DNA of 64,000 bases, taken from contig CBDCUO010000036.1 in the NCBI GenBank assembly GCA_965222705.1, positions 62,001-126,000 of the forward strand, read 5' to 3'. The DNA comes from JAFMDF01 sp965222705 (GTDB lineage Bacteria > Bacteroidota > Bacteroidia > Chitinophagales > Saprospiraceae). Shown one piece after another: positions 43,247 through 52,683 of this stretch. The notes below the pieces were generated by a model. It was not told the DNA's origin. It did no database searches and was given only the letters and a program-made list of their open reading frames with translations. The translations under genes were made by a program, and so were the position numbers. Numbering within the stretch: the first letter of the stretch is position 1; each line of letters begins with the position of its first letter.

Positions 43247-44920
43247 TTAGAACCGCCCAGTAATCCCCATTAGCACATTTAAGCCATAAGTAGGATAGCG
43301 ATGCCAGCGTTCTCTTTTGTTATTCAATAGATTATTCACATCTATGAAGGCACTAAAATTTTCTGTCAATTCGTACTCTGCACCGACACTCAAATCCAAC
43401 AAAGTATTCAAATTATCGGTTAGACCACCCTCATTCAAATAGGGGACCGCATTGGCGATAAATAATTCTCCTTTTACTTTTAGTTTTTCCTCCAGTAGTT
43501 TGTATTTAGCATTGAAATTGGCTTCCAAAGCGGGCAAATGCCAAGCTTTTTGATTATTATTCAAGTCGTAGGCATTGACGCTGATAGTGCCACCCACATC
43601 CAGGTTTTTTAATAAAGTTGCTCCAATATTCCCCTGTATATTGAAAATACTAACGGTATCATACACCACCTCCAGCCGGTTAAAACTGATCTGGTCATTA
43701 TTGACAAAATCATTAAAATCATTGAGGAATAAAGCGAGGCCTTTTGCCTTTTTGAAGCCAACCTGTCCTTTATAATTAAACGCTTTAAAGGCTCCCCTTA
43801 AGCCTGCGTAAAAATGATTATAATCCGTATTTCGGATTTGAAGACCCCCGAATGTTTTAATAAAAGGGTTATAAGCGGTAAGGGATTGCATGGTGTTTTT
43901 TTGCAAACTTCCTTCCGCACCTGCGAAGACAGTAAATTTATTGCCGACTATATTAGCGGAAGCCTCTACGTCGGGATAAAAATTAAATTCACCGTCAAAA
44001 GCCACTAGATTAGCACCTAATTGGACCCTAAACGTTTCGCCATGATAGGTGAAATTAGGAGTCAAATAAAAATTATTTAATTTCTGTTTTAAAGAATCTG
44101 CACCTCGATTATCGCCGTCTCGGTAGCTGGTCAAATCCGTTTTGATACCCACATTTAAAGAGTTGGTTTCTGCGATCCACTTGGTTACACCAAAATAGGC
44201 ATCGAAGGCATTTTCGCGGGCGGCAAAATTATCTTTCATATTATAAAAATTGAAGCCCGCCTTGTAGTTAATGTCCCCTTGTGTGCGCTCTCCGTTGAAG
44301 AATTGTCCGCCTATTTTTAGGGTATTAAAGGTCTGCTTCGCCTGTTCTCTGGTAGGAATGGCCATGCTATCCTGCCCACCACTAAAACCGTAATAGTGCA
44401 CCTGATCCGCAGTATAGCCCAAGTTTCCACTTGCAGCATACCCCTGGTCGAGGTAATAGGTTCCTTTTAGTTCTACTTCATTTTCTGCAAATCGCTGGTG
44501 TTCCCTATTTTTAAAATTGGCAGAATGGTGTCGGAAGCGGCCGCCTATATCGAACCGATCATCGTAAAAGGTATAATAAGAAGCTTCTGCATAAGGCGAA
44601 GAAGGAACCCCATAACCCAACTTGAAAAAGCCATTGTATTGCTTGGGCAATTCATCCCGCTTCATCGCTAGGGGGCGAATTTTTGGAGGCAAATATTCTA
44701 CCTGAAGTGTTCGGGTAGGAATTGTATAAATTTGGGTTTTAGTGGTGGTACTTTGCTTGGGCAAAGACGGGGTGACTTCTATTTTTTCTGTATCTGCTAA
44801 TCGAGCATCAAAGTCCTTGATTACCTCTACTTCTTCGCTTGGCAAATCCGGCTGTGCCAGCGTAAACTGATTAAATCCGACCGCTAGCAATAAAGGGATA
44901 ATTATTTTTTTTAAATTCAT
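43247..44920 (-). CDS. TonB-dependent receptor-like outer membrane barrel
   Basis: A 557-residue exported barrel with a signal peptide ending at TLAQ. A low-complexity linker (TPSLPKQSTTTKTQIYTIPTRTLQVEYLPP) leads into amphipathic strands starting at NGFFKLGYGVPSSPYAEASYY. The final strands (ENFSAFIDVNNLLNNKRERWHRYPTYGLNVLMGITGRF) match the end of TonB-dependent receptors, with a C-terminal Phe. No plug domain can be recognised, so it may be a channel without TonB energy. It is immediately downstream (87 bases) of a very large TPR protein gene on the same strand, a pairing seen in many Bacteroidota (from memory). Confidence 0.8.
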   Translation of the reverse strand: MNLKKIIIPLLLAVGFNQFTLAQPDLPSEEVEVIKDFDARLADTEKIEVTPSLPKQSTTTKTQIYTIPTRTLQVEYLPPKIRPLAMKRDELPKQYNGFFKLGYGVPSSPYAEASYYTFYDDRFDIGGRFRHHSANFKNREHQRFAENEVELKGTYYLDQGYAASGNLGYTADQVHYYGFSGGQDSMAIPTREQAKQTFNTLKIGGQFFNGERTQGDINYKAGFNFYNMKDNFAARENAFDAYFGVTKWIAETNSLNVGIKTDLTSYRDGDNRGADSLKQKLNNFYLTPNFTYHGETFRVQLGANLVAFDGEFNFYPDVEASANIVGNKFTVFAGAEGSLQKNTMQSLTAYNPFIKTFGGLQIRNTDYNHFYAGLRGAFKAFNYKGQVGFKKAKGLALFLNDFNDFVNNDQISFNRLEVVYDTVSIFNIQGNIGATLLKNLDVGGTISVNAYDLNNNQKAWHLPALEANFNAKYKLLEEKLKVKGELFIANAVPYLNEGGLTDNLNTLLDLSVGAEYELTENFSAFIDVNNLLNNKRERWHRYPTYGLNVLMGITGRF

Positions 44921-45007
44921 TTTTTGTATTTGGCGATTGATGGTAATTTAATTCCTGAATGTTGAGAAATAAAGCAGCCATAAGGAGCCACGAATCACTT
45001 AATCAGG

Positions 45008-48000
45008 CTACTGATTTCCTCCTGTTTCGTCCAATTCCAGTAAGTTATTCGGTTTTTCATTGAGTAAGCGATTGGAAGCCCCTTCTTGGGCTTTGAGTCG
45101 CTCCAGTTTTTTCTTGGCAGAATTGACCAATTCTTCATCTTCGTTATAATTTGCCAGTAGTGCCTCTAGAGTAGCTTTTGCTCTAAAAAGGTCACCCTTA
45201 TCTGCATAGACATCTGATAATAAGATGATGCCACTCGCCACCCAGTAAGGATAGCTGGAACTCGCTCTGCTCGCCTCTTTCAGGAGTGCTTCTGCACGCG
45301 GCAAATCTCTTTTTAGGTAATACATGTAAGCCTCCAAATACCTCGCTTCGGCAGTCAACTCATTGTCGCTCAATCGTTTCACTTGAGCAAAGGCAGATAA
45401 AGCATTGTCGTAGTCTTTTTTATCATAAGCCACTTTCCCGAGGTAGAAATTGGCGGCGGCCACTTGTTCCTGCGAAGCTCGATTATTATTGACAACCTTG
45501 CTGGCAAGGTTATAGACAGCATCGCTATTGCCCGCTCTATAGGCACTTCGCAAAGCTCCTAGTTGTGCCTCAAAACGTTGGTCATCGCTGACCGCAGCAG
45601 CCTCCAGTTTGGCATAGAGATTATAGGATTTGCCAAAGTCTTTTTCATGATTGTAGGCAATAATGGCGGCTTTTTCTAATGCTTTGAGGTAATACTTGCT
45701 TTGTCCCCGATCTACCACATTTTCATAGTCTTTTAAAGCTAGGCTATATTGTTTTAAAACGCTATAACTTTCGCCCCTATGATACCGAGCAATCAGGCTA
45801 TTGCGACCATTTGGGTATTGTTTTAAATAGCGATTAAAGCCTTCGACGGCTCGGTCATAATTGCCATTTTCAAATTGAGATTCGGCTGCTGCAAAGCTGA
45901 CATCTTCCTTTTGAGCATCGTCCACGTTGTATTCAATGCTTTCCAAAAAGGCAAAGTAGTCCTCCGTTCTACCCAAATCGCTTACATAAATTTCCTTGAT
46001 AGCTGTTAGAGCATCTTCGGACTCTTTAGCGGTGGGGTTATTATCGAACACGCGTTTGTAATAATTCAAAGCAGATTCCGGACTACCCTGATTATAGGTG
46101 ATCAACCCCAACCGGATCAAGCCCTGGTTGAGCATATCCGATTTACCCTTGTAGGTATTGACTAATTTTTTCAATGGAGCAATTGCCTCACTAAGTTTGC
46201 CCAATTCCTGATAAGTAATGCCCAACTGCAATAAAGCATCGTCGGTATAGGCAGAATTGGGATATTTTTCTACAATATCTTCCAAGGCCACAATCTTGTC
46301 AACCGTTCTGCCCCTTAATCCTTCGATGATTGCTTTTTGATATAAGGCATAAATAAAGCCTTTGTACCTACGGTTGACCGCTTCATTATAAAAATTGATG
46401 GCTTCATCGTATCGATTTCTTTTAAATAAGCCGTCGCCTGCTCTGAGCACGGCATCAGGTAAAATTTGGGTCTTGATCACTGCATTTTTGATAAACCCTG
46501 AATTTTGTTTAATGCCTGCTACGGCCTCTTGAAAATAGCCCACTGCGGAGGCGTAATTTTTTTGTTTTAAATAATTATAGCCTTGTGTATAGTTGGCTAA
46601 ATAAGGGGCGGCTTCTTCCGGAAAATCCCTCTGTTCTTTCGCCAAAGTCAGATATTGATTATGGTTTCTAATGCTTTCATTATACTTTTTCTCGCTATGG
46701 GCGATTTCTCCCAGCCAAAAGTTAGCCAGTGCCTTAAATTGCAGACTCGCTGGAATTTCGAGCGATTTCTCAAAATAGCGTTTGGCGGGTGATTTTTTGT
46801 CATCTGCATATAATTGTACTCCTCGATAATAGGTCACTTTTTGATAGGTTTCTTTCATTTGGGGAGTCAGCGAAGGCATGCTCTCGATGATTTTAATAGC
46901 CCTTTCATAATCTCGGGTATTCAAAAAAACTTCGCTTAATAATCGCTGTGATTCTATATAATATTTGGAAGAAACGGGAATGCTTTGGAAGGCTGTTACT
47001 GCATCCCTATCTGCATTGAGTTCATAGGATAATTTCCCGTAATTGAATAAAGCTTCTTCTGTAATGGTGGGGTCATAGTTCATCCGGCTGGCAGCCCCAA
47101 AAGCCGCGCGAGCCTCCTCTTTTCGGCCTAGTCGAATGTAGGAATCGCCTAGGTTATATAAAGCATTTTGCCCCATAGCATTATCCACTCCGCTTAACTC
47201 TTCAAAGTTTTCTGCTGCCTCTTTATAATGACCTGTTTGGTATTGGGTATAGGCCAATTGATAAAATTCTTCTTCCCGCATTTTGGAAGTGCTTTCTGCA
47301 TAATACTCCAAATAGGGAAGTGCTTCGCTGTACATTCTTTTTTCAAAAAATGCCTGCCCGACCAATTGGTGCATCTCTTCTCTTTTGCGTACGCCCGGGC
47401 TTTTTAGTTGCGGAATCGCATAATTGATTAGCTTGTCATAATCTCCTTGTGCAAAGTAAATCTGGGTCAAATAAAATGGGATATGAGACTTATATTTATT
47501 CGAAGCACTCACTTTTTCAAAACTTCGGATTGCTTGGTTGTAATCCCCGTCAAAAAAAGCGGTCATCCCATAATAATAATTGGAAGGATAGTAAAATTCA
47601 TTGCGAATATCTTTGGTCTGGGTCAAAGCCAATTTGGCCTCTCTAAATTTTTTATTCACAAAGTAAACATAGCCTTTTTTAAATAGGACTTCTGAGCGTT
47701 GGGTTTCACTCAAGTCATATACATTGACCATTTCTAAAAACTCTAGGGCTTTTTCGTAGCGTTTGTCATTATAATAGTAATTAGCCGCTTCCAAAATTGC
47801 CTGGCTGGCAACGGGTTCAGGAGAATACTCTCTGATGAAGTCCAGCATTAGTTTCTCTCCGTCTGGATGCTTCAAACGGACCGAGGTTTTGGCTTTAAAT
47901 AGTTCTGCTTTCATCTGTAAATCGCGAAACTCTGGCTCATTTTCCGGTGGTTCGGCAGTAAGTACCTTGGTGAATTCTACATTGGCAGCGCTATACAATC

Positions 48001-48130
48001 CTTTATCAAAAAAATCCATCCCTCGTTTATAAGCGGCATTGGCATCTGTAAAAACGGTCGTTTGCTGAGCAAAAGAAGTGTAACTCATGCCAAGCATTAA
48101 AAGAAACGCTAAAAATTGTTTATAAATCAT
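45008..48130 (-). CDS. Large tetratricopeptide repeat protein
   Basis: A 1040-residue exported protein with a signal peptide (cleavage near TSFAQQ). Nearly the whole body consists of TPR-type helical hairpins, about 34 residues each; clear units include AYKRGMDFFDKGLYSAANVEFTKVL, the YEKALEFLEMV region, AYTQYQTGHYKEAAENFEEL, FNYGKLSYELNADRDAVTAFQ, YNYLKQKNYASAVGYFQEAV and NFYLGKVAYDKKDYDNALSAFAQV. The last part ends in a polar tail (LLNEKPNNLLELDETGGNQ). It probably acts as a periplasmic scaffold for envelope assembly with the barrel encoded after it. No catalytic domain is seen. Confidence 0.9.
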   Translation of the reverse strand: MIYKQFLAFLLMLGMSYTSFAQQTTVFTDANAAYKRGMDFFDKGLYSAANVEFTKVLTAEPPENEPEFRDLQMKAELFKAKTSVRLKHPDGEKLMLDFIREYSPEPVASQAILEAANYYYNDKRYEKALEFLEMVNVYDLSETQRSEVLFKKGYVYFVNKKFREAKLALTQTKDIRNEFYYPSNYYYGMTAFFDGDYNQAIRSFEKVSASNKYKSHIPFYLTQIYFAQGDYDKLINYAIPQLKSPGVRKREEMHQLVGQAFFEKRMYSEALPYLEYYAESTSKMREEEFYQLAYTQYQTGHYKEAAENFEELSGVDNAMGQNALYNLGDSYIRLGRKEEARAAFGAASRMNYDPTITEEALFNYGKLSYELNADRDAVTAFQSIPVSSKYYIESQRLLSEVFLNTRDYERAIKIIESMPSLTPQMKETYQKVTYYRGVQLYADDKKSPAKRYFEKSLEIPASLQFKALANFWLGEIAHSEKKYNESIRNHNQYLTLAKEQRDFPEEAAPYLANYTQGYNYLKQKNYASAVGYFQEAVAGIKQNSGFIKNAVIKTQILPDAVLRAGDGLFKRNRYDEAINFYNEAVNRRYKGFIYALYQKAIIEGLRGRTVDKIVALEDIVEKYPNSAYTDDALLQLGITYQELGKLSEAIAPLKKLVNTYKGKSDMLNQGLIRLGLITYNQGSPESALNYYKRVFDNNPTAKESEDALTAIKEIYVSDLGRTEDYFAFLESIEYNVDDAQKEDVSFAAAESQFENGNYDRAVEGFNRYLKQYPNGRNSLIARYHRGESYSVLKQYSLALKDYENVVDRGQSKYYLKALEKAAIIAYNHEKDFGKSYNLYAKLEAAAVSDDQRFEAQLGALRSAYRAGNSDAVYNLASKVVNNNRASQEQVAAANFYLGKVAYDKKDYDNALSAFAQVKRLSDNELTAEARYLEAYMYYLKRDLPRAEALLKEASRASSSYPYWVASGIILLSDVYADKGDLFRAKATLEALLANYNEDEELVNSAKKKLERLKAQEGASNRLLNEKPNNLLELDETGGNQ

Positions 48131-48435
48131 ATCTGGTGTAGATTAGTTGGTTTATTACTTAAGATGGTGCTCAACTTCTGAGTTTTTAAACATATTTTCA
48201 AAGTGGCTTATTGCTATTGGTACTGAAAATTTTAACATTTGGGCGGGATTCTCTTCAAGGCTTATCCTTTTTATAACTTTGTACTTTTGGCAAAAATAAT
48301 CTTTGTTTCAAAGACAATTACCTGCTTTATAAGATGAAAAAAAGGGAATTGACCCTCATATATTTAACAAAAGTTTAATAGATTTTAAGTAAGGAATGAG
48401 CGATAAATTGCTCGTTGCTCAGTTAAATTGATCGC
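48131..48435. other. 305-base divergent spacer
   Basis: AT-rich region between the divergent TPR and SpoU methyltransferase genes. A taactttg string (48274-48281) resembles the Bacteroidota -7 element but no -33 TTTG at the usual distance was found. Nothing else is recognised. Confidence 0.4.
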
Positions 48436-48966
48436 ATGCGGAAACTCAAACTGGAAGAACTCAATCGCCTATCTGTCAAAGCCTTTAAGCAACGGGAAAA
48501 GACTCCTGTTGTGCTCATTTTGGATAATGTTCGCTCCGGCCTAAATGTGGGTGCTGCTTTCCGAACAGCAGATGGCTTCGCTTTGGAAAAAATTTATCTT
48601 TGTGGTATTACTGCCAAGCCTCCACATCGGGAAATTTTAAAAACGGCTATTGGCGCTACAGAATCTATGGACTGGGAATATGCCCCGACGACCGAAGTAG
48701 TTGTTGCAACCCTACGAAAAGGAAATTATTATATAGTAGCAGTCGAACAAGCAGCGCAAAGTACGGCTTTGCAGCATTTTCAGCCGCCAAAGGATCGAAA
48801 AATTGCCTTGATTTTTGGCAACGAAGTACGGGGTGTTGGAGAAGGAGTAATGAATGTAGTAGAAGAATGTCTGGAAGTCCCGCAATATGGAACCAAGCAC
48901 TCTTTTAATATTTCAGTTTGTATTGGGATTGTGGTGTGGGAAATATTTCGGAAGTTAAAATTTTAA
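48436..48966 (+). CDS. SpoU/TrmH family RNA 2'-O-methyltransferase
   Basis: A 176-residue SPOUT-fold methyltransferase without an extra N-terminal substrate-binding domain. SPOUT motif 1 is DNVRSGLNVGAAFRTADGF, with the catalytic Asn and Arg; motif 2 is IALIFGNEVRGVGEGVM; motif 3 is CLEVPQYGTKHSFNISVCIGIVVWE. It transfers a methyl group from S-adenosylmethionine to a ribose 2'-OH in tRNA or rRNA; which site cannot be told. The short form resembles TrmH and TrmL. The gene appears to be monocistronic. Confidence 0.9.
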   Translation: MRKLKLEELNRLSVKAFKQREKTPVVLILDNVRSGLNVGAAFRTADGFALEKIYLCGITAKPPHREILKTAIGATESMDWEYAPTTEVVVATLRKGNYYIVAVEQAAQSTALQHFQPPKDRKIALIFGNEVRGVGEGVMNVVEECLEVPQYGTKHSFNISVCIGIVVWEIFRKLKF

Positions 48967-49201
48967 ATATCATTTTGGTTGCAAAAAGAGTAAAAATGAA
49001 TGATATCAAATACCGGTAAACTGATGATTTCTGAAAGCCTCCACAAAAAGGGTATAATCTTTTCGGGGTTGATTCGGAATTAACAACTTATGGTAGATTT
49101 TGTGATTGTTGGATTGCTATTAAGGTTTGGTTAAATACTAAAAATACAAAATAAAATAATTCTTCTGACCTTATTTTAGTTAAAAAAATCTATTTTTAGC
49201 C

Positions 49202-49228
49202 CCCGTAGCCAATTTGGCACGGGATTTT
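49202..49228 (+). terminator. Terminator-like hairpin in the spacer before the peptide transporter
   Basis: Arms cccgt-gcca (49202-49206, 49208-49211) and tggc-acggg (49215-49223) pair with one bulged base, followed by attttt. It lies in the 338-base spacer between the SpoU gene and the first transporter, 77 bases before the transporter start, so it may end the upstream transcript or act as a leader attenuator. Nothing else is seen in this spacer. Confidence 0.5.
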
Positions 49229-49304
49229 TCTTTTGGGAGAAGTCTTTTTGGAATAGTTTCTTCTGTGTCCTTTTATGGAAAAATCAACAAAAATTTAATT
49301 CAAT

Positions 49305-50828
49305 ATGTCACAACAAGTTATTCAGCGAGAGCAATTTTTAGGGCATCCTAAAGGATTGTTTATTCTATTCCTGACAGAGATGTGGGAGCGTTTTAGTTAT
49401 TATGGAATGCGGGCCATTTTGGTTTTATTTCTGGTTGCCAAAACCAATGAAGATAATCCAGGTTTTGGATGGACGGATGGAGAAGCCTACGCCCTTTACG
49501 GTTGGTACACCATGTTCGTTTATGTGGCTTCTATCCCCGGCGGAATTTTGGCAGATCGTTTTATTGGGCAAAAGAAATCCGTGATGCTCGGTGGCTTGTT
49601 GTTGTGCGCTGGGCATGGGATTTTGGCAGTAGAGGCATTATGGGCTTTTTATACGGGCTTGGTGCTGATAGTCTTGGGGGTTGGTGCATTGAAGCCAAAT
49701 ATCTCTACGATGGTCGGTGGTTTATATGCCAAAGGCGACCAAAGGCGAGATATGGGTTTTTATATTTTTTATATGGGCATTAATCTCGGAGCAGCCGTAG
49801 CGGCTTTGTTAGTCGGATATGTAGGCGAAACGATTGGCTGGCATTATGGCTTTGGTTTAGCGGGGATCGGGATGGCTATTGGGCAAATTACTTATTACTT
49901 TGGGCAAAAACACTTGGAAGGCGTTGGGGACTTGGTACAAGTCAAAGAAAAGGCAGACGGCACTAAATTGAACTTGATTGGGGATATATTTAAGCATACC
50001 AATTCGATTATTGGCTTTACTCTAACTGCCCTCATTGGTTTAGCAATTTTCTTTCAAGTGGCTTGGTCTTATGGGCTTTTAATAATTGGGCTAGCTTTTG
50101 CAGTAGGAGTGGGCATAGTGGTTTATAATGATGGCGATAAGATCGAAAAAGATCGAATTTTAGTAACCTATTTGTCTTTTCTAATCATTGTCATTTTTTG
50201 GGGAGCCTTTGAACAAGCCGGCGGCTTGATGAATGTGTATGCTAAAGAAAAAACGGACCTAGCTTTGGGTAGTTTTAGTGTACCTGCTTCTTGGTTTCAG
50301 TCCGTAAATGCCATTTATATTTTGATTTTTGCGACGATTGTGGGATCTTTTTGGGGTTGGTGGAAAAATAGAGGTAAGGAATCTTCCTCCATTTTTAAAA
50401 TGGCGATTGGAGTAATAATCATGGGTTGGGGCTTCTTTTTTATGTCAAAGGCTAGTACGGAGGTCACTTATGATGCTGCTGGGAATATTCTGGACAAATC
50501 GGGGATGCAGTGGCTATTGCTGGCGTATTTATTTCACACAATAGGAGAGTTATGCACTTCGCCGGTTGCTTTATCTTTTATCACTAAACTAGCTCCCGAA
50601 CGCTGGGTTGCTTTTATGATGGGGGCTTACTTCGCAGCCACGGGTTTAGGTAATAAGGTAGCAGGACTATTAGGGGAGTGGTCGGTTTCTTTGGGCGAAT
50701 TCAATATTTTTACAGGGATAGCGGTTTTCTGTACTATTTTTGGATTATTAGTGTTGGCAATTTTAAAGCCTTTAAAACGACTCATACATGGTGCAGAAGA
50801 TGTTACTTTAGAAACAGCTGTCAAATAA
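49305..50828 (+). CDS. Peptide MFS transporter (POT/PTR family), copy 1
   Basis: A 507-residue transporter with 12-14 membrane segments. The POT signature appears at once: FLTEMWERFSYYGMRAILVL carries the ExxERFxYYG motif that couples protons to peptides. GGLYAKGDQRRDMGFYIFYMGINLGAAVAALL is the second signature (FYxxINxG type), and the C-terminal half has YLFHTIGELCTSPVALSFITKLAPERW. It imports di- and tripeptides with protons across the inner membrane. A homologue follows 14 bases later, so they are likely cotranscribed. Confidence 0.93.
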   Translation: MSQQVIQREQFLGHPKGLFILFLTEMWERFSYYGMRAILVLFLVAKTNEDNPGFGWTDGEAYALYGWYTMFVYVASIPGGILADRFIGQKKSVMLGGLLLCAGHGILAVEALWAFYTGLVLIVLGVGALKPNISTMVGGLYAKGDQRRDMGFYIFYMGINLGAAVAALLVGYVGETIGWHYGFGLAGIGMAIGQITYYFGQKHLEGVGDLVQVKEKADGTKLNLIGDIFKHTNSIIGFTLTALIGLAIFFQVAWSYGLLIIGLAFAVGVGIVVYNDGDKIEKDRILVTYLSFLIIVIFWGAFEQAGGLMNVYAKEKTDLALGSFSVPASWFQSVNAIYILIFATIVGSFWGWWKNRGKESSSIFKMAIGVIIMGWGFFFMSKASTEVTYDAAGNILDKSGMQWLLLAYLFHTIGELCTSPVALSFITKLAPERWVAFMMGAYFAATGLGNKVAGLLGEWSVSLGEFNIFTGIAVFCTIFGLLVLAILKPLKRLIHGAEDVTLETAVK

Positions 50829-50842
50829 CATAAACTAGCTCT

Positions 50843-52597
50843 ATGTCAAGTAATAAAGTAGATTTATTAACGGCCAATGGCTCCGTATTAGGGCATCCTT
50901 CGGGCTTATTCGTTTTATTTTTTACCGAAATGTGGGAGCGCTTTTCTTACTATGGAATGCGGGCCCTGCTTATTATGTTTTTTACTGCTTCCTTGATAGG
51001 CGGTGGTTGGGGTTGGCCGCAGGAGCACGCCTTTGCCATTTTTGGCACCTATGTATCTTTGGTTTATCTATCTACTTTGGTAGGCGGCTATGTTGCAGAT
51101 AATATTATTGGGTATCGAAATTCGGTAGCTTTAGGAGCCTTATTAATGGCTTTGGGGCATGGTTGTATGGCTTTAGAAACTCAATTTTTTATCTATTTAG
51201 GACTCACGCTATTGGTGATTGGAAGTGGTTTTTTTAAACCTTGTATGACTTCTATTATTTCCGAAATGTATAAGGACTATCCAGAAAAAAAAGATGGCGC
51301 TTATACCATTTTTTATATGGGAGTAAACTCAGGTGCATTTTTAGGCATATTGCTTTGCGGCTATTTGGGTGAAAAAATAGGTTGGTCTTGGGGATTTGGT
51401 TTGGCAGGGATATTTATGTTATTCGGACTTTTGCAATTTTGGTTTGCCCAGGGCATTTTTGGCGATGTGGGTTTAAAGCCTGACCCTTCTAAAAAGCTTG
51501 CAGTTGTAGAAGAAGATGATGGTGATAAACGCAATCCATTCACTACTTGGCAAATCGTACTTTCTGCAATAGCGGGTATATTGGGTTTCGTATGGATTAT
51601 TAATGACCCCGTATCAAAAATATCGGAAGGAGCGACTAATTTTTTGGATTTTAGTTTGGCGGGTTACGATGGTTCAACGATTACCATTTTTGCAGCTTTT
51701 ATTATTTTCTTAATAGTTTTAATTTATCGCTTGACCCAATATTCCAAAATTACCAGAGATAAAATGTTGGCAGTCTGGTTTTTTTCTTTCGTCCTTATTT
51801 TCTTCTGGGCCGTTTTTGAGCAGGCACCGGGTTCTCTGACTCTTTTTGCAAGAGATTATACAGATAGGATATTAGAAGGAAGTACAGCTATGACTTTTAA
51901 GGTTGTTAATTCTTTAATTACGCTGATTCCTTTAGGTATTTTCACTTATATTATATTTTTATTATATAAGCAAATATTTGCAAAATATAGCTTGTCAAAT
52001 ATTTTTCTAGCCATCAGTTTTGTTATTATTTGGGGCATTGCTTTGTGGATGTTAAATCGAGAATTTCAACAGGAGCAGTCCGAAATCCCTGCCTCCTGGT
52101 TTGGTGTTTTGAATTCGCTCTATATTATCATTTTTGCTCCCTTATTTTCCAAGTGGTGGGAGAGCAAATACAACCCCAATGCCAATATGAAATATGCCAT
52201 AGGCATGTTTCTCTTAGGCTTGGGAATGGCTTGTGTAGCTTTTGGTGCTAGTGATATTGCACCGGGTGCTAAGACGGCTTCGGTAAGTATTATTTGGCTC
52301 ATTTTAGTTTATTTATTTCACACCCTGGGCGAACTATGCGTTTCTCCTGTCGCGCTTTCTTTAGTCAGTAAGCTGGTACCGGGCAGAATGATTGCCTTTA
52401 TGTTTGGTATCTATTACTTGGCTATTGCTATTGGAATGAAATTAGCGGGCGTGTTTGGCGAGGCTTCTAGTGGCATTGCAGAAGAAAATGGCATTAGTTA
52501 TTTCTTCTGGATATTGACGGGCATTTCTGTCGCTCTAGGAGTCCTTTGCATTTTACTTTTTCCTGTGGTCAGGAAATTGATGCATGGCGTTAAATAG
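50843..52597 (+). CDS. Peptide MFS transporter (POT/PTR family), copy 2
   Basis: A 584-residue POT transporter, longer than its neighbour. It keeps the proton-coupling motif (FFTEMWERFSYYGMRALLIMFF), the FYMGVNSGAFLGILLCGYLG signature and LVYLFHTLGELCVSPVALSLVSKLVPGR. Extra length lies in a charged loop around residues 205-235 (DPSKKLAVVEEDDGDKRNP) and an additional membrane pair before residue 400. The two genes form a tandem pair; sequence divergence suggests different peptide ranges. A strong terminator lies about 105 bases downstream. Confidence 0.93.
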   Translation: MSSNKVDLLTANGSVLGHPSGLFVLFFTEMWERFSYYGMRALLIMFFTASLIGGGWGWPQEHAFAIFGTYVSLVYLSTLVGGYVADNIIGYRNSVALGALLMALGHGCMALETQFFIYLGLTLLVIGSGFFKPCMTSIISEMYKDYPEKKDGAYTIFYMGVNSGAFLGILLCGYLGEKIGWSWGFGLAGIFMLFGLLQFWFAQGIFGDVGLKPDPSKKLAVVEEDDGDKRNPFTTWQIVLSAIAGILGFVWIINDPVSKISEGATNFLDFSLAGYDGSTITIFAAFIIFLIVLIYRLTQYSKITRDKMLAVWFFSFVLIFFWAVFEQAPGSLTLFARDYTDRILEGSTAMTFKVVNSLITLIPLGIFTYIIFLLYKQIFAKYSLSNIFLAISFVIIWGIALWMLNREFQQEQSEIPASWFGVLNSLYIIIFAPLFSKWWESKYNPNANMKYAIGMFLLGLGMACVAFGASDIAPGAKTASVSIIWLILVYLFHTLGELCVSPVALSLVSKLVPGRMIAFMFGIYYLAIAIGMKLAGVFGEASSGIAEENGISYFFWILTGISVALGVLCILLFPVVRKLMHGVK

Positions 52598-52683
52598 CCT
52601 ATTGATACTTCACAGCTTTCTCATTTAGATTTAGAAAATTTATCAAAAATTGAAAATGAGAAAAAATAAATGTTCAATAATAT